This document shows positions 18,731 to 27,311 of a stretch of 64,000 nt of DNA, one piece after another. Positions within the stretch are counted from its first letter, which is position 1. Each line of letters starts with the position of its first letter. Origin of the DNA: Bradyrhizobium sp. Ce-3 (GTDB taxonomy: Bacteria > Pseudomonadota > Alphaproteobacteria > Rhizobiales > Xanthobacteraceae); contig NZ_BQUV01000011.1 of NCBI RefSeq assembly GCF_022835695.1, positions 242,558 through 306,557 on the forward strand. Reading direction: 5' to 3'. A model generated the notes under the pieces. That model did not search any database. It saw only the letters and a program-made list of their open reading frames with translations, and was not told the DNA's origin. Both the position numbers and the translations under genes were made by a program.

Positions 18731-19432
18731 TCAGGCCGGCCGCTCGGGGCCCGCATCGCGCAATGCCTGGCGCTGCGCCGAGCGCAGTGTCTTCTGCGTC
18801 TCCTCGATATGATCGCGCAGCAGGCGGACGGCCTTCTTGACCTCGCCGTCGCGGCAGAATTCGAGCAACCGGTAATGCTCGCGCTGCGGACGCTCCTTGC
18901 CGGTCGCCTGCGACACCAGCGCCCGGGTGAAGCGGCCGACGTGACCGTAATTCGCCTCGATCATGCCGAGCAGACGCGGGCGGTTGCATGCCGCGTAGAG
19001 CGTGGCGTGGAATTTCCAGTTGAACGCGCCCCATTGCGCCGGATCGGGTTCGGCATCATAGGCGCGCAGGATCTTCGTCGCCGCTTCGAGATCGATCTCG
19101 CCCATCGCAGGGATCGCCAATCGCAACGCGTGGCATTCGAGCGCGATGCGGATCTCGAGCAGCTCGATCACCTCGTCGATCGACAGGTCGGAGACGACCG
19201 CGCCGCGGTTGGGCAGGAAGGTGACAAAACCCTCGGCTTCGAGCTGGCGCAGCGCCTCTCGCACCGGGATGCGGCTGGTGCCGAACCGGGCGGCAAGCTC
19301 GTCCTGGCGCAGCTGCAATCCGGGCGCAAGCTCGCCCGAGCTGATCGCCGCCCGCAGCGCCTCGCGCACGGCGTCCGGCGCGGAGCCGTGGGGTCCGGCC
19401 GCTCGTTGGCTGGTGGCGGGTGCGGGTTCCAT
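18731..19432 (-). CDS. GntR family transcriptional regulator, FCD (FadR/VanR) subfamily
   Basis: 233 residues. The winged helix-turn-helix at about residues 20-85 includes LAARFGTSRIPVREALRQLE and EGFVTFLPNRGAVVSDLS. The all-helical FCD ligand-binding domain follows (FNWKFHATLYAACNRPRLLG; HYRLLEFCRDGEVKKAVRLL, with the usual metal-site His residues). Such regulators are mostly repressors released by organic acids or amino-acid-derived ligands. It is encoded first in a minus-strand pair with the FAD oxidoreductase and divergent from a solute-binding protein; the shared intergenic region contains a candidate operator. Confidence 0.9.
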   Translation of the reverse strand: MEPAPATSQRAAGPHGSAPDAVREALRAAISSGELAPGLQLRQDELAARFGTSRIPVREALRQLEAEGFVTFLPNRGAVVSDLSIDEVIELLEIRIALECHALRLAIPAMGEIDLEAATKILRAYDAEPDPAQWGAFNWKFHATLYAACNRPRLLGMIEANYGHVGRFTRALVSQATGKERPQREHYRLLEFCRDGEVKKAVRLLRDHIEETQKTLRSAQRQALRDAGPERPA

Positions 19433-19480
19433 CCGAGATCTCTCTGGTCAATCGGGCCAATATATCCGGCCGGGCCACTA

Positions 19481-19526
19481 TTGTATAAAATCGGATTGCT
19501 GATTATGCAATCCTGTGTATAAAATC
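19481..19526. promoter_or_regulatory. Candidate GntR operator between divergent genes
   Basis: Two identical 11-base words TGTATAAAATC at 19482-19492 and 19516-19526 flank a perfect 7-bp inverted repeat GGATTGC-TGATTAT-GCAATCC (19493-19513). AT-rich half-sites resembling TTGTATA are typical of FCD-type GntR regulators. It lies between gntR (minus) and the solute-binding protein (plus), where an autoregulatory operator would be expected. Confidence 0.5.
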
Positions 19527-19569
19527 TTTGTCTATCGTATCCAATCTTTCCGACGGCCGCGAGCACCTG

Positions 19570-20469
19570 ATGAATAAATCACTCAAGCGATTGATCTATC
19601 TTGTCTTTCTTGCGACGGCGGCATCCGCGCCGGGACAAGCCCAATCGCCCGGCGGCACGCTGGCCAAGATCCGCGACGCCGGCGAGATCCGGCTCGGCCA
19701 TCGCGACGTCTCGGTACCGTTCTCCTATCTCGACGACAACCAGAAGCCGGTCGGCTTCGCGATGGACCTCTGCGGTCGGATCGTCGACGCGGTGAAGCGC
19801 GAGCTCAAGCTGCCGGCGCTGCAGACCCGGCTGCAGCCGATCCAACTCTCTACTCAGATACCGCTGATCGAGAACGGCACCATCGACATCGTCTGCGGTC
19901 CCGCCACCAACACGCTGGAGCGGCAGAAGGTCGTCGCGTTCAGCACCACGATCTTCGTGTCGAGCATCCGCGCGGTGGTGCAGAAGGACGCGCCGATCAG
20001 GACCTTCGAGGATCTCGGCGGCAGGCCGGTCTCACTGACTTCGGGCTCGACCTCGATCGGGCTGTTGAGCGCGCGCGCCCAGGCGAAGAACTTTCAGACC
20101 AAGAACATCCTCACCCCGGATCATGCCGCCTCGTTCCTGGCGCTGACCACCGGGCGCAGCGAGGCCTTCGTGATGGACGACATCCTGCTCGCCAGCCTGA
20201 TCGCCGGCAGCCCCAATCCGTCCGACTGGCGCATCATCGACGACAGCCTGCGCACCGAGCCCTACGGGCTGATCATCCGCAAGGGCGATCCGGAGTTCAA
20301 GGCGCTGGTCGACAGCACGCTGATCGCCATGATGAAGAGCAACGAATTCCAGCAGCTCTATGCCAAATGGTTCACGCGGCCGATCCCGCCGAAGAACGTC
20401 AACCTGAACTTCCCGATGACGCCGCCGCTGCAGGACGCCGTCGCCAATCCGAACGACAAGGGCGTGTAA
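19570..20469 (+). CDS. Periplasmic amino-acid-type solute-binding protein (ABC transporter family 3)
   Basis: 299 residues. A Sec signal peptide (MNKSLKRLIYLVFLATAASA, cleavage near AQA-QS at about residue 25) precedes a bacterial family-3 binding domain: GGTLAKIRDAGEIRLGHRD, FSYLDDNQKPVGFAMDLC, and VVAFSTTIFVSS in the hinge region. It would capture an amino acid or related compound in the periplasm. No permease or ATPase gene is adjacent, so it is an orphan that must pair with a distant transporter or act as a sensor. The ATG at 19570 removes 14 non-signal residues from the open frame. Confidence 0.88.
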   Translation: MNKSLKRLIYLVFLATAASAPGQAQSPGGTLAKIRDAGEIRLGHRDVSVPFSYLDDNQKPVGFAMDLCGRIVDAVKRELKLPALQTRLQPIQLSTQIPLIENGTIDIVCGPATNTLERQKVVAFSTTIFVSSIRAVVQKDAPIRTFEDLGGRPVSLTSGSTSIGLLSARAQAKNFQTKNILTPDHAASFLALTTGRSEAFVMDDILLASLIAGSPNPSDWRIIDDSLRTEPYGLIIRKGDPEFKALVDSTLIAMMKSNEFQQLYAKWFTRPIPPKNVNLNFPMTPPLQDAVANPNDKGV

Positions 20470-20474
20470 TCAAG

Positions 20475-20510
20475 TAAAAAGCCCGGCTCTGATTTGATCA
20501 GAACCGGGCT
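20475..20510 (-). terminator. Rho-independent terminator for gabD (minus strand)
   Basis: Stem AGCCCGG.TCTGAT/ATCAGA.CCGGGCT with one internal mismatch and loop TTG. Read on the minus strand it is followed by TTTTTAC, so it ends transcription arriving from gabD. It also lies just after the convergent solute-binding protein gene but has no T-run on that side. Confidence 0.75.
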
Positions 20511-20537
20511 CCGGGACTAGGCGATACTCTGCGGCGA

Positions 20538-22034
20538 TCAGACGCCGGCCATCATCACATATTTGATCTCGACGTATTCATCCATGCCGTGGCGCGAGCC
20601 TTCGCGGCCGAGGCCCGATTCCTTGACGCCGCCGAACGGTGCGACCTCGGTCGTGATCAGGCCGGAGTTGACGCCGACCATGCCCGACTCCAACGCCTCG
20701 GCAACGCGCCAGACGCGGCCGATGTCACGCGAATAGAAGTAGGAGGCGAGGCCGAACGGCGAGGCGTTGCACATCGCGATCACGTCGGCCTCGTCCTTGA
20801 AGCGGATCACCGGCGCGAGCGGGCCGAAGGTTTCCTCCTGCGCCACCAGCGCGTCGGGCCGCACATCCGACAGCACGGTCGGCTCGAAGAAGCTGCGGCC
20901 GAGCGCCGAGCGCTTGCCGCCGGTCACGACCTTGGCGCCGCCCTTCACGGCGTCGGCGATGTGCCGCTCGACCTTCTCCACCGCCTTCAAGTTGATCAGC
21001 GGGCCCTGGGTCACGCCTTGCTCGGTACCGTCGCCGATCTTCATCTCGGCGACCTTCTTCGACAGCTTCTGCACGAACTGGTCGTAGATCTTGTCCTGCG
21101 CGTAGAGACGGTTGGCGCAGACGCAGGTCTGGCCCATGTTGCGGTACTTGGAGACGATCGCGCCTTCGACCGCAGCGTCGATATCGGCATCGTCGAACAC
21201 CACGAAGGGCGCATTGCCGCCGAGCTCGAGGCCGAGCTTCTTCACGCCGACCGAGGCTTGCCGGTACAGGATCTTGCCGACATTGGTCGAACCGGTGAAG
21301 CCGACGAAGCGCACCGCCGGATGTTCGCACAGCACCTTGCCGATCGGCGGCGCGTCACCGGTGATGATGTTGAGCACGCCCTTCGGCACGCCGGCCTTTT
21401 CGGCCAGCACCGCCAGCGCGAGCGCGGACAGCGGCGTCTCGTTGGCGGGCTTCAGCACCACGGTGCAGCCGGCGGCCAGCGCCGGCGACACTTTGCGCGT
21501 GATCATCGAATTCGGGAAATTCCACGGCGTGATGGCGCCGCAGACGCCGATCGGCTGCCGGATCGCGAGCAGGCGCGCATCCGGACGCTGGGTCGGAATC
21601 GTCTCGCCATAGACCCGGCGCGCTTCTTCGGCAAAGAACTCGACATAGGCGGCGCCGATATCGACTTCGCCGAGCGCTTCCGCCAGCGGCTTGCCCTGCT
21701 CGGAGGTCAGGATCAGCGCGAGGTCCTCGCGATTGGCGATGATCAGGTCGAACCATTTGCGCAAAATGTTGGAGCGCTGCTTGGCGGTCAGCTTGGCCCA
21801 GGCCGGAAACGCGCGCTGGGCGGCCTCGACGGCTTTGGTGGCGTCGTCGGCGCCGAGCTGCGGGATCTTGATCAGCTCGACGCCGGTCGCCGGATTGTTG
21901 ACGGCAAATTCGGGGGTGCCGACCCAGGCGCCATCGATGTAGCAGCGGTCGCGCAGCAGCGACGGATCCTTCAGGCGGCTTTGCAGGGAGGATGCTGCGG
22001 ATGGCGTGGCGCGTGCGGCAACGGGCGGGGTCAT
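20538..22034 (-). CDS. gabD: NAD(P)-dependent succinate-semialdehyde dehydrogenase
   Basis: 498 residues, full-length aldehyde dehydrogenase of the GabD branch. Catalytic Cys304 is in GQTCVCANR and the general base Glu270 in LGLELGGNAPFVVFDDADID; the oxyanion Asn is in TPWNFPNSM. The enzyme oxidises succinate semialdehyde to succinate in GABA or 4-hydroxybutyrate breakdown. AGGAG lies 8 bases before ATG. No gabT is present in the window. The nearby GntR/DAO/binding-protein genes suggest an amine or amino-acid catabolic context, but co-regulation is inferred only. Confidence 0.9.
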   Translation of the reverse strand: MTPPVAARATPSAASSLQSRLKDPSLLRDRCYIDGAWVGTPEFAVNNPATGVELIKIPQLGADDATKAVEAAQRAFPAWAKLTAKQRSNILRKWFDLIIANREDLALILTSEQGKPLAEALGEVDIGAAYVEFFAEEARRVYGETIPTQRPDARLLAIRQPIGVCGAITPWNFPNSMITRKVSPALAAGCTVVLKPANETPLSALALAVLAEKAGVPKGVLNIITGDAPPIGKVLCEHPAVRFVGFTGSTNVGKILYRQASVGVKKLGLELGGNAPFVVFDDADIDAAVEGAIVSKYRNMGQTCVCANRLYAQDKIYDQFVQKLSKKVAEMKIGDGTEQGVTQGPLINLKAVEKVERHIADAVKGGAKVVTGGKRSALGRSFFEPTVLSDVRPDALVAQEETFGPLAPVIRFKDEADVIAMCNASPFGLASYFYSRDIGRVWRVAEALESGMVGVNSGLITTEVAPFGGVKESGLGREGSRHGMDEYVEIKYVMMAGV

Positions 22035-22184
22035 GGCGTTACTCCTGGGATTTCTTTGGGAGATGTTCGCCGCCTATATAAGCGGAAAGCCGGCGCGATG
22101 CACCGGCGGCCGGCGCGACCCTGCTTCAAGCAATATTGAGGGCTGGCGCACGAACTTTCCTGATGCGCCGGCGCAGGTCGGCGC

Positions 22185-22508
22185 TCAGATCGCCCCGCCG
22201 GACATGTAGGTTTCACGACGGCCGATCATCCGCTCGGCCGCAGCCTTGGCATCCGCCTTGGTCGAGGTCGCGCACGTCCGGTATTCGAGGTCGGCCTGCG
22301 CCCGCGCATCGCGGCGGCCGAACCAGGACTTGGCGCCGGTCTGCAGCAGCGCCAGCGCCTGCGCGACATTCTCGACTGCCTCGAACGAGTGCAGCGCACC
22401 GGTACCTGCGTAGCGAACTTCGTAGAGACCAGGGCTGATCGGCGCCTCGATATTCTCGCCGCGGCCCGGCCGCGGATAGCGCTTCCATTCACTCCATGTC
22501 GAAATCAT
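22185..22508 (-). CDS. Hypothetical protein, 107 residues
   Basis: A small protein I do not recognise. The sequence is mixed alpha/beta in appearance (SPGLYEVRYAGTGALHSFEA, then an Ala-rich helix), ends GRRETYMSGGAI, and has no signal peptide or membrane segment. Of the three overlapping minus-strand frames here, this one has the most protein-like composition and a proper ATG. It lies 150 bases upstream of gabD on the same strand and may be read with it. Confidence 0.5.
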   Translation of the reverse strand: MISTWSEWKRYPRPGRGENIEAPISPGLYEVRYAGTGALHSFEAVENVAQALALLQTGAKSWFGRRDARAQADLEYRTCATSTKADAKAAAERMIGRRETYMSGGAI

Positions 22509-22854
22509 TGCTGCGTCCCCGCGAGGCGCGAAATGACGAATCTTTTCGTCAAATCCATCCCAATTCGCCGCACCGTTTATGCAGCGATCTGAATGCGTTA
22601 ATGCAAATAATCAGGTGCGAAAATCATTCCTTGATCACGTTACCGTGGCTGCCCTCCGAGGTCACCGGGGCCGGTGCGGAGTCCACCGCAAAATCTGCGC
22701 GCGTGGTGAACACCTGTTGAGCGCGGTCGTTCCTACCGGCCCCGCCTTCACGACATCGCGACACCATCGCGTCGCGCCCGCCTTGCGGGAGCGGAAAAGC
22801 GGGAGGATGATCCGCCCACTTCAAAACAATAAACCCCACCGGAGGACGCCCCCA
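22509..22854. other. Gene-free intergenic region
   Basis: About 345 bases between the divergent 22185 and 22855 genes. It is AT-richer than the flanks at its left end (22540-22630) and GC-rich to the right. No convincing ORF, repeat of the families seen elsewhere, or RNA gene was found; it presumably holds the two promoters. Confidence 0.5.
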
Positions 22855-24048
22855 ATGCAGAGCAAGGCTCAGATCGATCAGGTATTGCGGCAGAAGAGCG
22901 AGGCAAAGGAGATTCCCGGCGTGGTCGCCGTCGCGGCCACCGGCAAGGACGTGATCTACGAAGGCGCGTTCGGCAAGCGCGACCTCTCGAAGAGCGATCC
23001 GATGACGGCCGACAGCGTGTTCTGGATCGCCTCGATGACCAAGGCGGTAACGTCGGCGGGCGCGATGCAGCTTGTCGAGCAGGGCAAGCTGTCGCTCGAT
23101 GAGCCGATCGGCAAGCTGCTGCCGGATCTTGCCGCGGTGCAGGTGCTCGACGGCTTCGACGCCAAGGGCGAGCCGCAGCTGCGGCCGGCGAAGAAGCCGA
23201 TCACGCTGCGCCAGCTGATGACCCACACCGCCGGCTTCGCCTACGACATGTGGGACGCCAATCTCGGCAAATATCTGGAGAAGACCGGCACCCCCGGCAT
23301 CATCACTTGCCTGAACGCCGCGCTGAAGACGCCGATCATGACCGATCCCGGCACCCGCTGGGAATACGGCACCAATATCGATTTCGTCGGCAAGGCGGTG
23401 GAGGCGGCGAGCGGCAAGAAGCTCGATGCCTATCTGCGCGACAACATGTTCGCGCCGCTCGGCATGAACGACACCGCCTTCAAGATCTCGGACAATATGC
23501 GCAAGCGGCTGGTCGGCATGCATGCCCGCGGCGAGGACGGCACGCTGGCCGCGATCCCGTTCGAGCTCGAGCAGAACCCTGAATTCCACATGGGTGGCGG
23601 CGGCCTGTATTCGACCGCGGCCGACTACCTCAAGTTCTGCCAGATGATCCTCAACAAGGGCAAAGGCAACGGCAACCAGGTGCTGAAGGCCGAGACCGTT
23701 GCCACGATGGGGCAGAACCACATCGGCGAGCTCACCGTCGACAAGATGACCACCGCGGCGCCGATGTACACCAACGACGTCGATCTCTGGCCGGACATCG
23801 TCAAGAAGTGGGGCCTCAGCTTCCTGATCAACACCGCCAAGACGCCGGAAGGCCGCAGCGCCGGCAGCCTCGCCTGGGCCGGCCTTGCCAACACCTATTA
23901 CTGGATCGACCCGTCGCGCGACGTCTGCGGCGTGATCCTGACCCAGCTGCTGCCGTTCGCCGACAAGCACAGCCTGGAAGCCTTCGCAGGCTTCGAGAAG
24001 GGCATCTATGCCGGCCTCGACGCCGGCAGCGGACAGCGCGCGGCCTGA
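22855..24048 (+). CDS. Serine hydrolase, class C beta-lactamase / esterase family
   Basis: 397 residues without a signal peptide, so probably cytoplasmic. Catalytic motif S60-M-T-K63 (SxxK) in FWIASMTKAVTSAG, the Tyr171 motif WEYGTN, and LMTHTAGFAYDMW and FHMGGGGLYSTAADYLKF are typical of beta-lactamase-related esterases (EstB-like). GGAGG 9 bases upstream supports the ATG at 22855; the longer open frame from 22579 adds non-homologous sequence. It is followed by a strong terminator, so it is monocistronic. The natural substrate is unknown. Confidence 0.9.
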   Translation: MQSKAQIDQVLRQKSEAKEIPGVVAVAATGKDVIYEGAFGKRDLSKSDPMTADSVFWIASMTKAVTSAGAMQLVEQGKLSLDEPIGKLLPDLAAVQVLDGFDAKGEPQLRPAKKPITLRQLMTHTAGFAYDMWDANLGKYLEKTGTPGIITCLNAALKTPIMTDPGTRWEYGTNIDFVGKAVEAASGKKLDAYLRDNMFAPLGMNDTAFKISDNMRKRLVGMHARGEDGTLAAIPFELEQNPEFHMGGGGLYSTAADYLKFCQMILNKGKGNGNQVLKAETVATMGQNHIGELTVDKMTTAAPMYTNDVDLWPDIVKKWGLSFLINTAKTPEGRSAGSLAWAGLANTYYWIDPSRDVCGVILTQLLPFADKHSLEAFAGFEKGIYAGLDAGSGQRAA

Positions 24049-24068
24049 GGTTCCGATCATGCACCGAG

Positions 24069-24097
24069 AAATCCCTCCCCTCGCGGGGAGGGATTTT
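24069..24097 (+). terminator. Rho-independent terminator
   Basis: Perfect 12-bp stem AAATCCCTCCCC/GGGGAGGGATTT with loop TCGC, the second arm running into a T-tract. It lies 20 bases after the serine hydrolase stop. Confidence 0.85.
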
Positions 24098-24196
24098 TCA
24101 TGCCGGCCATAGGTCGGGCCTGTCCCGTCGGCGCCAAACGACTAAGATCGCGCAAAAAAGCGCCGCGACACGAGCACGACCAGGAGGAGGACGATC

Positions 24197-25909
24197 TTGG
24201 CAGCCACACCCAAGGGAGATAGCAAGGCAGACAGCTATGTCTGCGGAGTTTCCGATACGCCGCTGCTCGGTGAAACCATCGGCCGCAGCCTCGACCGCGC
24301 ACGTGCGCGCTGGGGCGAGCGCGAGGCGCTGGTCTCGCCGAGCCACAATGTGCGCTGGACCTGGAACGAATTCGCCGAGCGGGTCGAGGCGTTGGCCGCC
24401 GGCTTCCTCGCGCTCGGCCTGCAACGCGGCGAGCGGATCGGGATCTGGTCGCTGAACCGGCCGGAATGGACGCTGACGCAATTCGCCGTCGCCAAGGCGG
24501 GACTGATCCTCGTCACCATCAACCCGGCCTATCGGCTGAGCGAGCTCGAATTCGCGCTCCGCAAGGTCGGCTGCGCCGCAATCGTCACCGCGACCGCGTT
24601 CAAGACCTCGGCCTATATGGAGATGATCAACACGCTGCTGCCGGAGCTGGCGAGCTCGGAGCCCGGCCAATTGCGATCAGCGCGGCTGCCGCAACTGCGC
24701 GCCGTGATCCAGATCGGCGGACCTGCGGCACCGGGGACCATTGCGTTCGATCAGGTCGCGCAGATGGGCGGCGAGCGCCACCGCGAGCAGCTTGCGACGC
24801 TCGGCGACAGCCTGCAGTTCGACGATCCCGTCAATATCCAATTCACCAGCGGCACCACCGGCTCGCCCAAGGGCGTGACGCTGACCCACCACAACATCCT
24901 CAACAACGGCTACTTCACCGGCCGCGCCATGCGCCTGACCGAGCAGGACCGTATCTGCATTCCGGTGCCGCTCTATCACTGCTTCGGCATGGTGATGGGC
25001 AACCTTGCCTCGGTCACGCTCGGCACCACCATGGTCTATCCCGGCGAAGGTTTCGAACCGCTGGCGACGCTGACCACGGTCGCGCAGGAGAAATGCACGA
25101 CGCTGTACGGCGTGCCGACCATGTTCATCGCCGAGCTCGATCATCCGGAGTTTTCCCGCTTCGACCTGTCGTCGCTGCGCACCGGCATCATGGCCGGCGC
25201 GCCCTGCCCGATCGAGGTGATGAAGCGCGTCAACACCGAGATGAACATGCGCGAGGTGACGATCGCCTACGGCATGACCGAAACCAGCCCGGTGAGCTTC
25301 CAGAGCGCGACCGACGATCCGCTGGAGCGACGCGTCTCCACTGTCGGCCGCATCCATCCGCATGTCGAGGTCAAGGTCGTCGATCTCGACGGCAAGATAG
25401 TGCCGCGCGGCGAACGCGGCGAGCTGTGCACCCGCGGCTACAGCGTGATGTCAGGCTATTGGGACGAGAAGGAAAAGACCGGCGAGGTGCTCGACGCCAA
25501 TGGCTGGATGCACACCGGCGACCTCGCCGTGATCGACGACGAGGGCTATTGCAACATCGTCGGCCGCATCAAGGATTTGGTGATCCGCGGCGGCGAGAAT
25601 CTGTATCCGCGCGAGATCGAGGAATTCCTCTACCGTCATCCGAAGATCCAGGATGTGCAGATCTTCGGCGTCGCCGACCAGCGCTATGGCGAGGAGCTGT
25701 GCGCCTGGGTTCGCGTGCGCCCCGGTGAAACGCTCACCGCTGACGAGGTGCGCGCCTTCTGCCAGGGCCAGATCGCCCACAACAAGATCCCGCGCTATGT
25801 CGAGTTCGTCGAGGAATTCCCGATGACGGTGACCGGCAAGATCCAGAAATTCGTGATGCGCGACGCGGTGGAGCAGCGGCTCGGGCTGAAGGCGGCGAAG
25901 ACGGCGTGA
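24197..25909 (+). CDS. AMP-binding acyl-CoA synthetase
   Basis: 570 residues, ANL superfamily. Motifs in order: the P-loop [20 protein letters not shown] (~residues 216-235), [18 protein letters not shown], the ATP-ribose Asp in [20 protein letters not shown], the hinge [20 protein letters not shown], and the C-terminal catalytic Lys in [14 protein letters not shown]. It activates a carboxylic acid, probably a fatty acid, to its CoA ester via an acyl-AMP. The start is TTG at 24197, supported by AGGAGGAGG six bases upstream; no ATG or GTG nearby has such a site. It stands alone after a terminator and before a palindromic repeat. Confidence 0.9.
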   Translation: MAATPKGDSKADSYVCGVSDTPLLGETIGRSLDRARARWGEREALVSPSHNVRWTWNEFAERVEALAAGFLALGLQRGERIGIWSLNRPEWTLTQFAVAKAGLILVTINPAYRLSELEFALRKVGCAAIVTATAFKTSAYMEMINTLLPELASSEPGQLRSARLPQLRAVIQIGGPAAPGTIAFDQVAQMGGERHREQLATLGDSLQFDDPVNIQFTSGTTGSPKGVTLTHHNILNNGYFTGRAMRLTEQDRICIPVPLYHCFGMVMGNLASVTLGTTMVYPGEGFEPLATLTTVAQEKCTTLYGVPTMFIAELDHPEFSRFDLSSLRTGIMAGAPCPIEVMKRVNTEMNMREVTIAYGMTETSPVSFQSATDDPLERRVSTVGRIHPHVEVKVVDLDGKIVPRGERGELCTRGYSVMSGYWDEKEKTGEVLDANGWMHTGDLAVIDDEGYCNIVGRIKDLVIRGGENLYPREIEEFLYRHPKIQDVQIFGVADQRYGEELCAWVRVRPGETLTADEVRAFCQGQIAHNKIPRYVEFVEEFPMTVTGKIQKFVMRDAVEQRLGLKAAKTA

Positions 25910-25920
25910 TCTTTCTTCCC

Positions 25921-26061
25921 CCTCGCCCCGTTCTTACGGGGAGAGGGTCGGGGTGAGGGGCTATCTCCACGAATGCGATAGAGATGAGTGTGCGGAGACT
26001 CCCCCTCACCCGGAACGCATCTCACGATGCGTTCCGACCTCTCCCCGCAAGCGGGGCGAGG
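25921..26061. repeat. Palindromic repeat, CCTCGCCCCG...CGGGGCGAGG family
   Basis: The outer arms CCTCGCCCCG (25921) and CGGGGCGAGG (ending 26061) each contain a smaller hairpin (CCCCG/CGGGG). Inside, GGGTGAGGGG and CCCCTCACCC pair, and a third hairpin GGAACGCATC/GATGCGTTCC lies on the right. It has the same plan as the element at 9750-9867. It fills the gap between convergent genes. Confidence 0.8.
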
Positions 26062-26071
26062 TAAGAGGCGC

Positions 26072-27073
26072 CTAAACCAGCAGCCCCTGCTGCTTCGCCA
26101 GATCCTTCAGCGACACCAGCGGCCGGGCGCCGATGTGCTGGATCACCTCGGCGGCGGCGAGCGCGCCGAGACGGCCGGCATTCTCATGGCCGACATTGCG
26201 GACGAGGCCGACCAGGAAGCCGGCGGCGAACAGATCGCCGGCGCCTGTGGTGTCGACGAGCTTGTCGATCGGCGAAGCGGGTGCCGATACGACGCTCTCT
26301 CCTGAGATCACGACGCAACCCTTCTCGCTGCGGGTGACGACGCCGAGCCTGGTGTCCTTGCCGAACTGCTTCAGCGCGGTGTCGAAATCCGAGGTCTGGT
26401 ACAGCGAGTGCAGCTCGGACTCGTTGGCGAACACGAGATCGACCGTGCCCTTGCGCATCAACGCAAGGAATTCGTCGCGGTAGCGATCGACGCAGAACGA
26501 ATCCGACAGCGTCAGCGCGACCCGGCGGCCGGCGCCATGCGCGATATCGGCCGCCTTCACGAACGCGTCCTTGGCGTTCTTCGGATCCCAGAGATAGCCC
26601 TCGAGATAGATGATGCTGGCGGCCGCGATCTGCGCCGGATCGATGTCGTCGGGCGTCAGGTCCTGCGCGGCGCCGAGATAGGTGTTCATGGTACGCTCGC
26701 CGTCCGGCGTCACCAGGATGTAGGAGCAGCCGGTGGCCGGGCCAGTCTTGGCCGGCGCGGTATCGAACGCCACGCCGGCGGCGCGGATGTCGTGGACGTA
26801 GAGCTTGCCGATCTGGTCGTCCTTGACCTTGCCGACATAGGCGGCGCGGGCGCCGAGACTGCCGACGCCGACGATGGTGTTCGCGGCCGAGCCGCCCGAT
26901 ATCTCGGTTGCGACGCCCATGTCGCTGTAGATCGCGGTGGCGCGCGCCTCATCGATCAGCTGCATCGAGCCCTTGGTCATGCCGTGACGGGCAAGGAATG
27001 CCTCGTCGGTCTGCACCAGCACGTCGAAGATCGCGTTGCCGATCCCGAGAACGTCATATTTTGCGTCAGCCAT
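26072..27073 (-). CDS. PfkB family sugar/nucleoside kinase, adenosine kinase-like
   Basis: 333 residues. Opening YDVLGIGNAIFDVLVQTDEA, the substrate-side EISGGSAANTIVGVGSLGAR, and the C-terminal anion-hole/catalytic motif KLVDTTGAGDLFAAGFLVGL, with Asp in DTTGAGD, define PfkB kinases. The overall pattern fits adenosine kinases of alphaproteobacteria (adenosine + ATP to AMP) better than ribokinase or fructokinase, but this is by resemblance only. The start at 27073 (MADAKYDVL) is chosen over a longer frame. It converges on the acyl-CoA synthetase and is divergent from murJ. Confidence 0.87.
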   Translation of the reverse strand: MADAKYDVLGIGNAIFDVLVQTDEAFLARHGMTKGSMQLIDEARATAIYSDMGVATEISGGSAANTIVGVGSLGARAAYVGKVKDDQIGKLYVHDIRAAGVAFDTAPAKTGPATGCSYILVTPDGERTMNTYLGAAQDLTPDDIDPAQIAAASIIYLEGYLWDPKNAKDAFVKAADIAHGAGRRVALTLSDSFCVDRYRDEFLALMRKGTVDLVFANESELHSLYQTSDFDTALKQFGKDTRLGVVTRSEKGCVVISGESVVSAPASPIDKLVDTTGAGDLFAAGFLVGLVRNVGHENAGRLGALAAAEVIQHIGARPLVSLKDLAKQQGLLV

Positions 27074-27188
27074 AGACCTGCCCTGTGTTAACGCCACCCA
27101 ACAAGAGCCGCGACCTATCACGTTAGGCCTCGGGGCAGCAAGGGAAGCCGCTGCTGCTTGTTCCGTCATCTCGCCTGTTAACCCGTCG

Positions 27189-27283
27189 TCCTGAAGAGCG
27201 CGTAGCGCGTCTCGAAGGATGCACGGCCCGGCTGGTGGCCGTCGACCCTTCGAGACGCGCGTGCCGCGCTGCTCTGCTGGCAG
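27189..27283. repeat. Palindromic repeat with GCGCGTCTCGAAGGA arms
   Basis: The left half has AGCGCGTAGCGCGTCTCGAA followed by GGATGCACGGCC. The right half, inverted, has GGCCGTCGACCCTTCGAGAC followed by GCGCG. A related short hairpin (GAGGAGCGCGGAACGCGCGT) lies at 43805. It occupies part of the 238-base gap between the divergent kinase and murJ genes. Confidence 0.65.
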
Positions 27284-27311
27284 CAGGGCTCGTGGCTGCT
27301 ATACAAGCCCC

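Noticed and set aside
22579-22854. Coding extension of the 22855 serine hydrolase
   Set aside because: The 92 extra codons have no similarity to the family and a GGAGG site lies directly before the inner ATG.
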